Positions 26,363 through 34,892 are shown, counted from the first letter of the stretch. The stretch is DNA of 37,610 nt from Bacteroidota bacterium (GCA_019135895.1 JAGVVH010000557.1:1-37610); one strand, 5' to 3'. Notes: generated by a model from the sequence alone, not told the origin. A program made the numbers and translations.

Positions 26363-28021
26363 ATGAAAAAAACATCTTTAACAGTAGTTTTATCCGTGAT
26401 TTGCCTGACGGTTGCGGTAACTTCCTGCAAACAAAAAAAAGAAGCCCCTGCTCCTGCTGAACCGGCAAAAAGTGCCATGCAACTGAAAGTGGAAGAATAC
26501 GCCTCTTTCGACCTTACCTCAGATCTGGTAAGTCAACTCAGCGAAAGCGAGAAGAAACTGATTCCTATTTTTATTCAGATAAGTGACATTATGGATGATC
26601 TCTTTTGGAAACAGACTTTTGGAGATAAAACCATTTTGGATACCATTCAGGATCAATGGACCAAAGATTTTGTTGCATTAAATTACGGACCATGGGAAAG
26701 ATTGAACAATGATCTTTCTTTTGTATCCGGCTTTGATGCAAAACCCCTTGGATGCCAATATTATCCTCAGGACATTACCAAAGAAGAGTATGCTGCCTAT
26801 AAAGATAAAAACAAAGGTAGCCTCTATACTGTTCTGCAACGCAATGCTGACGGCACTTTAAAAACTGTTTGGTACCGTGATGCCTACAAAGAAGAAATAA
26901 CTAAAGTATGCGCGCTGCTCGATTCTGCCATTGCCATTGCGGAAGATCCCGGAATGAAAAACTATCTGAAAGAGAGAAAAGTGGCTTTTCAAACCGACAA
27001 CTATTTTAAAAGTGATATTGCCTGGATGAATATGAAAGAGAGTAAACTTGATTTTGTGGTTGGACCGATTGAAAATTATGACGACAATCTCAACAATGCA
27101 AAAGCCTCTTACGAAGCTTTCATTTTGCTCAAAGATGTCACTAGAAGCAACGACCTTAGCAAATTCATTGCCATGCTTCCCGAACTCCAGAAAGCACTGC
27201 CCTGTGATCCGAAATACAAAACTTTTGTTCCCGGAACCTCTTCAGACCTTAATGTATATGATGCCGTTTATTATGCAGGAGATTGCAATTCGGGCAGCAA
27301 AACTATTGCCATAAATCTTCCTAATGATGACAAAGTACAGGCACTCAAAGGCTCCCGCAGATTGCAGCTTAGAAATGTAATGCAGGCAAAATTTGATAAA
27401 ATATTGCTTCCCATCGGCAATCTTATTATTGAACCTACCCAACAGAAAAACCTCAAATTTGATGCTTTCTTCTGGAATGTTACTTTCCATGAAGTTGCCC
27501 ACGGTCTCGGTATTAAAAACACCCTCAATGGCAAAGGCACTGTTGATAACGCTATGCAAACCGAAAAGACCAATTGGGAAGAAGCCAAAGCCGATATTTT
27601 AGGACTCTTTATCGTTTGCAAACTTATTGAAAAAGGAGAAATCACCAATATTACCAAGGAAGATGCTATCACTACCTATATCGCCGGAATCCTTCGTTCT
27701 GTCAGATTCGGTGCCGGGACTGCCCACGGTGTTGCCAATATGATGTGTTTCAACTATTTTGAAAAAGAAGGGGCATTCGTTCGCAATGACGACGGCACTT
27801 ATCATATTGATTTTGCTAAAGCAACAAAAGCTATGGACAGTTGGGCAAATCTTATTATTACTACCCAAGGGGATGGTAATTTTGAGTTCGCTGATCAATA
27901 TCACAAAGAAAATGGCGGCATTAACAAGGCTTTACAGGTTGACCTTGATAAAATCAACAACTCAGGTATTCCGAGAGATATCCGTTTCAATCAAGGTGAA
28001 ACTGTTTTGGGATTGAAATAA
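26363..28021 (+). CDS. M49-like (dipeptidyl-peptidase III-related) zinc lipoprotein
   Basis: The protein has 552 residues. The signal peptide ends in the lipobox VTSC, followed by a Lys/Ala/Pro-rich linker, so it should be lipid-anchored in the envelope. The catalytic domain carries FWNVTFHEVAHGLGIKNTL with His376, Glu377 and His380. A second Glu-bearing helix NWEEAKADILGLF (Glu406/407) matches the EEx(R/K)AD ligand motif of M49 peptidases. The N-terminal half (NYGPWERLNNDLSFV, YYPQDITKEEY) also resembles M49-like proteins of Bacteroides. Classical M49 enzymes have HExxxH; here the motif is the five-residue HExxH. It probably trims dipeptides or related substrates. Such genes are sometimes mislabelled as hydrolases or reductases. 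A strong terminator follows. Confidence 0.85.
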   Translation: MKKTSLTVVLSVICLTVAVTSCKQKKEAPAPAEPAKSAMQLKVEEYASFDLTSDLVSQLSESEKKLIPIFIQISDIMDDLFWKQTFGDKTILDTIQDQWTKDFVALNYGPWERLNNDLSFVSGFDAKPLGCQYYPQDITKEEYAAYKDKNKGSLYTVLQRNADGTLKTVWYRDAYKEEITKVCALLDSAIAIAEDPGMKNYLKERKVAFQTDNYFKSDIAWMNMKESKLDFVVGPIENYDDNLNNAKASYEAFILLKDVTRSNDLSKFIAMLPELQKALPCDPKYKTFVPGTSSDLNVYDAVYYAGDCNSGSKTIAINLPNDDKVQALKGSRRLQLRNVMQAKFDKILLPIGNLIIEPTQQKNLKFDAFFWNVTFHEVAHGLGIKNTLNGKGTVDNAMQTEKTNWEEAKADILGLFIVCKLIEKGEITNITKEDAITTYIAGILRSVRFGAGTAHGVANMMCFNYFEKEGAFVRNDDGTYHIDFAKATKAMDSWANLIITTQGDGNFEFADQYHKENGGINKALQVDLDKINNSGIPRDIRFNQGETVLGLK

Positions 28022-28042
28022 GGCAACTCATATAATAATAAC

Positions 28043-28076
28043 AAAAAGAGGGATAATCAGTTATCCCTCTTTTTTT
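28043..28076 (+). terminator. Intrinsic, probably bidirectional terminator
   Basis: A perfect 12-bp stem (AAAGAGGGATAA / TTATCCCTCTTT) with a TCAG loop can be extended by A-T pairs and is followed by a T run. The A run on the other side lets it work for the convergent minus-strand gene ending at 28118. Confidence 0.88.
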
Positions 28077-28117
28077 ATCTCATATAAGAGAATAGAAATT
28101 TATTCAGGCATCCGTAA

Positions 28118-28912
28118 TCATTCAATCACCGGAGGAGCATCTCTTTTTTCCATCTCATACGTAACGACAGCCCCATTATCTCTCAAACCTGTCCAGGTCA
28201 TTTGATTTCCGGCAATGGATATATTCCAGCATTCATAAGCAAGCCCAGTCCCTCCGCTTAGCAAGTCGTTAGAATAATTAGATGCAAAATAATTGCCGTA
28301 TAGAAAATAAGCACCATTATTATCTTCTTTCAATACCCAATTATCATTTTCATCCTGATAGTAATATTTGTAACTGCCATCGGCAAAATATTCCCAGTAA
28401 TGGTATTTGGTATCGGTAGTTCCGGCAGAGGTGCAATGGCCATACCAAACTCCAACAAACTGAGCACTATAATTGGTAGTAAGCTTCTTAAAAGTATATA
28501 TTTTTGAATTGCTGTAATTAACCCCATCAACCTTGAATTGATCAAAAGTGCCGGTAAATTCCGTTGCACTGATAGATATAATTTCAATCTCAATTTTGAT
28601 ACTTCTGTTCAATACATCTGTCCCTTCAATAGTAACCTCATCTTCATCAATAGAGTAAGAAAAATCATCATTTTCTATCCATAATTTATTATCATCATTA
28701 ATATCAACGCCCAATGCATAAAGCCCACTTTTATCAGCACGCAGATCACAAACAAAAGCATTATCAGTTTTCACAACATTTCCGTCTATGGCACTATTGA
28801 TCCAGGTTCCTATCAGAAGAGTTTCGTAATCGGGATGAACTTCTTTTTTACAACCGGCGGTAAGCAATAAACAAATGCCTAAGGTAAGGCTAAGGTAATT
28901 TTTAATCTTCAT
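28118..28912 (-). CDS. Lipoprotein with two lipocalin-like modules
   Basis: The protein has 264 residues. The signal peptide MKIKNYLSLTLGICLLL ends in the lipobox LTAGC, followed by KKE, so the protein is lipid-anchored. Two similar units begin with G-x-W: LLIGTWINSAIDG (about 33) and QFVGVWYGHCTS (about 151). Each is followed by short beta strands and an MTWTG- or TFTGTF-like segment, as in Bacteroidota lipocalin-like and related small beta-barrel lipoproteins. The function and ligand are unknown. It has its own promoter upstream and shares the hairpin terminator at 28043-28076 with the convergent gene. Confidence 0.78.
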   Translation of the reverse strand: MKIKNYLSLTLGICLLLTAGCKKEVHPDYETLLIGTWINSAIDGNVVKTDNAFVCDLRADKSGLYALGVDINDDNKLWIENDDFSYSIDEDEVTIEGTDVLNRSIKIEIEIISISATEFTGTFDQFKVDGVNYSNSKIYTFKKLTTNYSAQFVGVWYGHCTSAGTTDTKYHYWEYFADGSYKYYYQDENDNWVLKEDNNGAYFLYGNYFASNYSNDLLSGGTGLAYECWNISIAGNQMTWTGLRDNGAVVTYEMEKRDAPPVIE

Positions 28913-28986
28913 AGATATTTTTTTAACAACATATTATTATGGATAACAACTATTCTTTACTACTACAGTATACACTATTCAGACTG

Positions 28987-28994
28987 CAAAAATA
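28987..28994 (-). promoter_or_regulatory. Promoter -7 box for the lipoprotein gene ending at 28118
   Basis: Read on the minus strand this is TATTTTTG, 74 bases upstream of the ATG at 28912. A CAAAA (TTTTG on minus) at 29021-29025 is a possible -33 element, but the 26-base spacing is long. Confidence 0.5.
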
Positions 28995-29044
28995 AAAATA
29001 TTTTGTCATAAAGCTTCTTACAAAAGAAAAATTCGAAAGAGGGC

Positions 29045-30155
29045 TTATTCTTTCACAATTTTGACAACCTCAATACTATTTCCGTCATCAACTTTCAGAA
29101 GGTAAAAGCCCGGGGAAAAGTCGGCACAGTTGACTCTTGTTTTACCATAGAGATTGTCCCTGTAAACCAACTGTCCGGTAGCATTTAAAATCTCGATTTT
29201 CAGAAATCGGTCAGCGATAACCGGTTCTATCGTAATATAATCCACAGCTGGATTGGGATATACTTTCAGCAAAGAAATCATTTCCTGTTCATTGACACCG
29301 GTTTGGCCGTTCCAGCCGGCAATTCTTGCCCAAAGATGCCAGGCTGCATAAGCTTTCTGATTTGCATTTAATGCCTGACTATGTGCGGCATAACATTCAT
29401 ACCAATCAACATTGAGGGTATGAGAATTTTGCCAATTAAGTGCCCAGTTGGTGTCAAGAGTTCCGTCGCCATCGGAATCATAATCACAGTTATCATTAGC
29501 AAACAGGGGCATGTAATTAACCAATCCGTCAGGGTCATAGCTTTCTATATCGGCAAAGTCATAGAGTATTTTGCCGTTGTTGTGACAATAATTTCGGATT
29601 TGTTCATTGCGGATATGCAGGTTGCCGGCAACTCCCGAACCGTCAAGATGTCCTGTCATATAAACAAATTTGACTCCCGGGTAATCGGTTTCCAGTTGAG
29701 TCATCGGCTCCAGATATTGAGTAATCATAGAACTCTCTGAATGAGAGGAAACTTGTCCGCACCAGGACCAGATGATGACATTGACATCGGCATTTACGCC
29801 ACTTCCCCTTCCGGTAATGGGGTCAGGGGTTCCAAGATAACTGCGGGTATTGTCCACCCAGTCGGGATAATAGCCGACATCACCACTCATGGCATAATCC
29901 TCCAAATCCAAGGAATTGTTAGTACCGCCATTATTGAGGTTGTAAAAATCCTGAGGCAACGAAATACATTCCTTCCGTCACCTGACTGCCGTGAGAGGTA
30001 TGTCCGTAAGCTATATGCAGCTTATTTTTGGCTGAATCCACCCATTGTGTTGGCACTTCCAACAAATTAGTGGAGGTATGGTCGACAATAATTTGTGCTT
30101 TTCCAAATAAAAATGAAAAAATCACAAGGGCAAATAAAAACAGATTTTTTTTCAT
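29045..30155 (-). pseudogene. T9SS-exported protein gene split by a one-base frame change
   Basis: The N-terminal part (30155 down to about 29931) has a signal peptide MKKNLFLFALVIFSFLFGKAQ and then KLHIAYGHTSHGSQVTEGMYF. The remainder, ending at 29045, is read in the next frame from about 29978 on: LPQDFYNLNNGG, IIWSWCGQVSSHSESSM, GVKFVYMTGHLDGSGVAG. It ends with a type A T9SS sorting tail (VYPNPAVDYITIEP; GFYLLKVDDGNSIEVVKIVK). Joining the frames needs a +1 shift within about 29931-29978, for example skipping G29960. The full product would be about 370 residues, secreted by T9SS and anchored or released at the surface. The His-Ser-His and Trp-Cys motifs suggest an enzyme, perhaps SGNH-like, which is speculative. 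It could be a true pseudogene or a sequencing error. The gene lies 42 bases downstream of another disrupted gene. Confidence 0.75.
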
Positions 30156-30197
30156 GGTTTCTTTTATTTAATCAATATAAACTGTCGTAAGACTATT

Positions 30198-31629
30198 TTA
30201 AAAAATCACATAATCCATCGTATCAAACTTAAAATAACCATTTCCTAAAAAAAGGAGCACATAAGCAGTTTTATCATTGTGTTCAAAAGCAGAATGAATT
30301 AAATAGGGTTTTTTGTAAGGAGGCAGCACCATTTTGGTTTGATAGTTCCCATCTTCGGATAGTTTTGTCAGCAGAATAGTACAACTTTTATAATTATTTT
30401 CATCAAGGGTCAGCCACTTTTCCTCAGGTTCTAGAAAATTCTTTTTATTGCCGTTGTGGAAGATATAAATATCGTTTCCCTCACAAAATGAAGAGAATGT
30501 AAAAATTCTCACCACTGAGAACAAAGAAGCATAGTCATTGTCAAAATCAAATGCATTTGGAATTACGGTTGTCTTTATCAGAGAACCGTCATTCATAAAA
30601 GTATTAGCTATAATATTTTTGATAAAATGTTCATCTCCCCGAAGATATACTTGCTCGCTCAACATCACAAAATTTCCGTTTTCAAGTTCATAAATATTGG
30701 CAGCCCTTGTCACAAAATCATATTTTCCAAATACCTCTTGTTCATAACCAAAAAAATTATCGGGCATAAAATCGGATTCTAAAGGAGTGATTTTTTTACT
30801 AACCAAATTCAGCTTCTTATTAAAGAGAAGCGTAAAAATACCGCTTGTCTTTTTAATATTACCCGGATTAGCAAAATAACCACCAAGAAATAGATTCCCT
30901 TCTCTTGTCAGACAGGCTTCAAACGACTGTATTCTTCCAAAATCAGTATTTTCAACTTGCTGATAGAACTCATTTTCAGAAAATAACAACACATTTATGG
31001 AGGTAACTTTAAAATTATTTTCACTGAGCAAGGCATCTCTCTTTAAAAAGATTTCTTTTTTCTCCTCCTTTGACCATTCATCATAAATTCTATATACAAC
31101 ATATATACACAATAATGTAGAATTTTTTCAATCCATTTTTATCATAGAATATAATCATAGAACAATATTTTGATTGGTCAGGAGAAAAGACTGATACGAA
31201 GCTATAATCATCAGAATTATAAGGGATGGATTTAATCACTTCATATTTCAGTTCATCCGGCATTGCCTTAGCCGGGAACTCCGCTTTTATGTATGAAAGT
31301 GTGTTAGTTTTATAGTCATCTACAATTTGAATGTTGGTTACTATCTCCTCCCTATACATGGTAAAGGGATTGCCTACAGCATATCCGAGATGTTTTTGAG
31401 TAAGTGCATGAGTCTCCTTGTCCAACGTATAAAAATAGAAAGTGTTCCCCCAATTCGCAGTATGATAACTTGTAAATAGTAATGACTCATCCAATTCAAC
31501 CAATGGAGTAAAATCGTTATACAAATCTATAAAAATAGTGGTTGACATGTTCCCGAAAGGATTGGGTTGTGCAGATGTCCCTATATAAATAAACATCAGC
31601 ATGGAAATACTAAAAATTATTTTTTTCAT
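30198..31629 (-). pseudogene. Exported protein of unknown function, frame broken at an A6 tract
   Basis: The N-terminal part (from the ATG at 31629) has a signal peptide MKKIIFSISMLMFIYIGTSAQ and continues to CSMIIFYDKNGLKKF. It then runs into a stop at 31090-31092. The rest, in the next frame, continues smoothly as YVVYRIYDEWSKEEKKE and on to FLGNGYFKFDTMDYVIF (stop at 30198). The downstream frame opens just after a TGA next to a run of six A (minus strand; T6 at 31123-31128). Removing one A would restore one frame of about 475 residues. The product would be periplasmic or exported, rich in beta strands (LNLVSKKITPLE; GGYFANPGN), perhaps a propeller-like fold. No family is recognised. A TTG at 31650 gives a longer frame but the ATG is better. 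Confidence 0.72.
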
Positions 31630-31702
31630 ATTACATGATTTTAATTTCAAATAATTAAAGAATCCTTATCTTTCAGCAATAAATTAGCAGTATAGAAGAC
31701 AA

Positions 31703-31710
31703 CAAAAGTA
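31703..31710 (-). promoter_or_regulatory. Promoter -7 box for the disrupted exported-protein gene
   Basis: Read on the minus strand this is TACTTTTG, a TAnnTTTG match 73 bases upstream of the ATG at 31629. No -33 element at normal spacing. The region from 31630 to about 31988 is otherwise very AT-rich, and I can support no gene in it. Confidence 0.45.
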
Positions 31711-31988
31711 AATAAATATATTTTATCATCACACCTTTATAACAAAATAAAATATTTATTTCTTAATCTTATAAATTATAATTATTTCTAAGAAGTTCCT
31801 GATCTTTAGGCTTAATGATGAGAAAGATTTGTTTTATCACCTTCAAAACTTTGCTCATTTTGCAGTAATTTTCACTAAAAAAAATTAAAAAAATAGAGAT
31901 ATTTGCAAAAAAAGTATTTATATGGATAATTTTCGTAAAAATGAATTGATTTTTTACTATGTTTGCCCATTCAAAAAATTTTATCATT

Positions 31989-32170
31989 ATGGAAACGGGA
32001 ATGTATTTTACATTAAAAGAAAAATTTGGTTGAATTTTAACTATATTGTTCGATTAGATGACAATAAGGATGGTAGTACCACTATCACCACGAATGACGA
32101 AGAAATCTGTGTTACCAATTCTTTCGAAAGTATTTGTGAGAAACTTAAAGAAAATAATCTCACAACTTAA
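31989..32170 (+). pseudogene. Small FlbD-like protein gene, probably with a one-base deletion
   Basis: An ATG at 31989 reads METGMYFTLKEKFG and stops at 32031. The adjacent frame continues LNFNYIVRLDDNKDGSTTI and then NSFESICEKLKENNLTT to the stop at 32168-32170. Adding one A to the A5 run at 32020-32024 gives one clean product of about 60 residues (TLKEKIWLNFNYIVRLDD...). It looks like the small FlbD-type or LytTR-tail-type proteins of the pattern 'IxLNxxxI...DGTxxxTxxxxxxVxxSxxxIxEKLK'. Alternatively translation starts at the ATG at 31922 in the second frame without any disruption, giving 82 residues with an unusual AT-rich N-terminus. A near-match -7 box (GATATTTG, 31898-31905) precedes both. 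Function unknown. Confidence 0.5.
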
Positions 32171-32194
32171 CTTCAAGCTTTGCTTCAGATAAAG

Positions 32195-32238
32195 TTATTA
32201 TTGAGGGATGGTGTTGACGTTGTGCCACCCATAATAAT
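32195..32238. repeat. Imperfect inverted repeat between convergent transcription units
   Basis: TTATTATT...GGG-A-TGG pairs imperfectly with CCACCC-ATAATAA across a loop of about 14 bases. It lies between the small gene and the 3' end of the R-M operon. It could act as a bidirectional terminator, although no long T run follows. Confidence 0.35.
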
Positions 32239-32267
32239 TTATGCTCAGATTTGTATAGGATTATTAT

Positions 32268-33149
32268 TCAATCAAAAATTATACTCCTTTCAAATTCTAT
32301 TTCGTTTTCATTTGCTAAAAAAAGTTCCAACTGTTTTTTGTCTTCAAATCCGCCCAGTTTTTTCCTATAAGTTGCAACTATTTGAGAATTTTCAATTTCA
32401 AGTTTTCTATTTTTTGAAATATTCAAAAAAACTTCTTCTTTATCAATTCCAAGAAATTTTCTATTAGTAAGATTAGCTGCAATACCCGTTGTACTGCTTC
32501 CTGTAAATGGATCTAAAATCCAAGCTTTTTTTTCGGTTGATGCTAATATGATTCTTGTCAGTAAAGCCAAAGGTTTTTGAGTAGGATGTTTACCACAAGA
32601 TTTTTCCCACAGAGCAATGGCAGGCAAGTTCCAAACATCTTTCATTTGAGTTCCCCCGTTAATTGCTTTCATTAACTCATAATTATAATAATGAGAGGAT
32701 TTTTTACTTTTCCTCGCCCAAATTATGAACTCGGTAGAATGAGTAAAATACCTGCAAGAAAGATTAGGGGGTGGATTGGTCTTCGCCCAAGTAATGCAAT
32801 TTAAAATTTTACAATCTAATTCGGTAAGCATTTGAGCAACAGAAAAAATATTATGAAATGTACCACTAATCCAAATAGTACCTTTTTCGGTTAAATGCTC
32901 TTTACAAGCTTTAAGCCAATTATAGTTAAATTCATTATCCTTTTCAAAGCCATTTGAGCGATCCCAATCTCCTTTGTTAACACTTACCATTTTACCGCTT
33001 TGTACAGAAAATCCGTCATTAGATAAGAAATAAGGCGGGTCGGCAAATATCATATCAAACTTAAAATCAAACTGATTTAAAAGTTTGACACAATCGCCTT
33101 GCAAAAGAGTAAAGGCTTTATCGTTAGATTTGAAAAAAGTTTTAATCAT
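32268..33149 (-). CDS. Beta-class adenine-N6 DNA methyltransferase, DpnA/MboC-like (second methylase)
   Basis: The protein has 293 residues of the N6/N4-methylase (PF01555-type) fold with the beta-class order. Catalytic DPPY (37-40, FADPPYFLSNDG) comes first and the AdoMet-binding DPFTGSSTTG (213-222) last. The segments SGKMVSVNKGDWDRS, TIWISGTFHN, PPPNLSCRYFTHSTEFI and GKHPTQKPLALL are characteristic of the M.DpnA / second-MboI-methylase group, which methylates adenine in GATC, with DpnA also acting on single-stranded DNA. It is the last gene of a three-gene operon, 10 bases after the endonuclease. GATC specificity is inferred from family resemblance. Confidence 0.92.
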   Translation of the reverse strand: MIKTFFKSNDKAFTLLQGDCVKLLNQFDFKFDMIFADPPYFLSNDGFSVQSGKMVSVNKGDWDRSNGFEKDNEFNYNWLKACKEHLTEKGTIWISGTFHNIFSVAQMLTELDCKILNCITWAKTNPPPNLSCRYFTHSTEFIIWARKSKKSSHYYNYELMKAINGGTQMKDVWNLPAIALWEKSCGKHPTQKPLALLTRIILASTEKKAWILDPFTGSSTTGIAANLTNRKFLGIDKEEVFLNISKNRKLEIENSQIVATYRKKLGGFEDKKQLELFLANENEIEFERSIIFD

Positions 33150-33159
33150 ATTAAAATCC

Positions 33160-33936
33160 TCAAGCTTTTTCTATTGCAGGGTCAATTTTGTATTTTGCAG
33201 ATTTAATTAGAGTTATACTATTATAATCATTTTCGTCATTAAATCCATATTGCCAAATATGGAAAATATCCTGTCGTTTCTCGAAAAATAAAAGAAATAC
33301 ATTCTTAGTCGTTTGGATTTTCCATTGTTTATATGGATAAAAAAGTTGTCTAATTATTGTATTATTCGTTGAAGAGTTTTTAGCCTCAATTAAAACTATT
33401 TTATTTCTTCCTTCATATCCAGCATCTACTTCTGTTTGTACACTTTGCGTGTTAATTAAATGGCTTCCAACTTTAAATTCAAATTCAGGGGTGTATTTTC
33501 GCCCTCTTATTGTAAGTACAAGTGAATCATCTTCCATAAATGTTCTAATCAAACTTGATGCATATGCAAAATCGAGATGTTGCATTTCAGAGTCACCTAC
33601 TTCAGAACTTTCTAGCTTGAAATCTAATTTTGAGTTATAAGTAATAACATCACTTGTAATTTCTGGGATATCAACATATCCTTCACCTTTAATTATTTTA
33701 TAAAACCCATTTTTGACAGGTAAAATAAATAAATTATTGTTGACAAAAATTTGAGGTCTATCAGATCTTGAATCTTGTTTGCATAAAACGCGTACTTCCT
33801 TCTGATTCACATCATTAAAATTTTGACAAGCTTTTTTTATTTGAGATGCAGATAATTCAAATGGAGTTTCATCGAAATTGTGTTTTAAAATACTATAATC
33901 TGCAAAGATTTTGTTCCAAGATTCATTATTTGCCAT
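33160..33936 (-). CDS. Type II restriction endonuclease, PD-(D/E)XK family
   Basis: The protein has 258 residues and lies between two adenine methylases with 10-base gaps on both sides, the usual endonuclease slot of an M-R-M system. A PD-(D/E)XK core is visible: Asp171 in QTEVDAGYEGRNK and Glu184-Ala-Lys186 in VLIEAKNSS, with a preceding RGRKYTPEFEF strand. The segments RVLCKQDSRSDRPQIF, IIKGEGYVDIP and MQHLDFAYASSLIRTF are conserved-looking features I associate with endonucleases partnered to Dam-type methylases. It probably cleaves unmethylated GATC or a similar site. The reading frame is intact, so the enzyme may be active. Confidence 0.85.
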   Translation of the reverse strand: MANNESWNKIFADYSILKHNFDETPFELSASQIKKACQNFNDVNQKEVRVLCKQDSRSDRPQIFVNNNLFILPVKNGFYKIIKGEGYVDIPEITSDVITYNSKLDFKLESSEVGDSEMQHLDFAYASSLIRTFMEDDSLVLTIRGRKYTPEFEFKVGSHLINTQSVQTEVDAGYEGRNKIVLIEAKNSSTNNTIIRQLFYPYKQWKIQTTKNVFLLFFEKRQDIFHIWQYGFNDENDYNSITLIKSAKYKIDPAIEKA

Positions 33937-33946
33937 GCTTTATTGA

Positions 33947-34867
33947 TTAAAAATTTACTGCTTTGTTAATATCAGCAGTTGTGTTGTTTGTAATTAATAA
34001 TTCTGTTAGTTTTCCTCGTTTTTCTGCGTTTGCATTTACCATTCTTGTTGCATATACTCGTTCTATATTAAATTGTTCATACAAATCATCAAAAAAATTG
34101 TCATTTGGATTTTTCCCTTTTACATCGGAATTGCTTAAAATGAAATAATAGCCAAGTATATCGATTTTTTTGCAAAAAAGTCCTAACCGAATTTGTTCAT
34201 TATCATTGAAATATTCTTTTGCATAAGAATTAAAACTTGATGTTTCGCTCAACGGTTTATAGGGTGGATCAAAGTAGAAGAGACTATTATCTGAAGCATA
34301 TTTCAAGGTTTCCTCAAAATCTCCTGTCAATATTTCAACTTTTTGAAGGACTTTGCTATCGGCAAAAATGGTTTGAGCATCACAAATCTTAGGATTGGTA
34401 TATCTTCCAAATGGAACATTGAAAAGTCCTTTACTGTTAACACGATATAAGCCATTGAAACATGTTCGGTTTAGAAATATAAATAATGCGGTATTTTCAA
34501 CAGAATCAAGTGCTTTTGAATTGAATCTTTCTCTTTTGTTTAAAAAGTATTTTTTTCTATTTTCTTCACTCAATTTCAAATATTCCTCTTGAATAATTTG
34601 GAGAAATTTTACCAATTCAGAAGGAGTATTTTTTATGGTTTTATATGCCGTTGTCAAATCAGGGTTAATATCATTAATTACTGCATTTGTAATATTCGGA
34701 TATTGCTGTAAAATCCAAAATAATACAGCTCCACCTCCCACAAACGGTTCAAGGTAAGTTACGTTTTTTAGTGATGCGAAATTTTTTGGCAAAGTTTTTT
34801 GAAAACTTTCAATTAGTTGGGTTTTTCCCCCGACCCATTTTAAGAATGGTTTTGCTTTTGTAGTCAT
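33947..34867 (-). CDS. D12-class adenine-N6 DNA methyltransferase (DpnM/Dam type)
   Basis: The protein has 306 residues with the alpha-class layout: N-terminal FLKWVGGKTQLI, the AdoMet-binding YLEPFVGGGAVLFW (38-51), NDINPDL, a target-recognition region with NRTCFNGLYRVNSKGLFNVP and FGRYTNP, and catalytic DPPY (200-203, FYFDPPYKPLS). These match Dam/DpnM-type enzymes that methylate adenine in GATC. It is the first gene of the operon, preceded by a -7 box, so it would be made before the endonuclease. This would protect host DNA on entry. The 10-base gap to the endonuclease gene suggests co-transcription. The operon is more AT-rich than the flanking housekeeping genes, consistent with horizontal acquisition. 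Confidence 0.95.
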   Translation of the reverse strand: MTTKAKPFLKWVGGKTQLIESFQKTLPKNFASLKNVTYLEPFVGGGAVLFWILQQYPNITNAVINDINPDLTTAYKTIKNTPSELVKFLQIIQEEYLKLSEENRKKYFLNKRERFNSKALDSVENTALFIFLNRTCFNGLYRVNSKGLFNVPFGRYTNPKICDAQTIFADSKVLQKVEILTGDFEETLKYASDNSLFYFDPPYKPLSETSSFNSYAKEYFNDNEQIRLGLFCKKIDILGYYFILSNSDVKGKNPNDNFFDDLYEQFNIERVYATRMVNANAEKRGKLTELLITNNTTADINKAVNF

Positions 34868-34884
34868 TTATTATTTTCTTAGTG

Positions 34885-34892
34885 CAAATATA
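34885..34892 (-). promoter_or_regulatory. Promoter -7 box for the R-M operon
   Basis: Read on the minus strand this is TATATTTG, a TAnnTTTG match 17 bases upstream of the D12 methylase ATG (34867). The leader would be very short. No -33 element or controller-protein box is recognised. Confidence 0.5.

Noticed and set aside
31123..31128. A6 tract as a phase-variation switch
   Set aside because: The tract is short compared with known phase-variable homopolymers, and two other single-base breaks nearby point to decay or sequencing error instead.
31769..31987. Minus-strand reading frame of 72 codons in the AT-rich gap
   Set aside because: It has a low-complexity, Ile/Phe/Lys-rich composition and overlaps the promoter region of the plus-strand small gene. 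An internal ATG at 31858 gives only 29 residues. No family resemblance.
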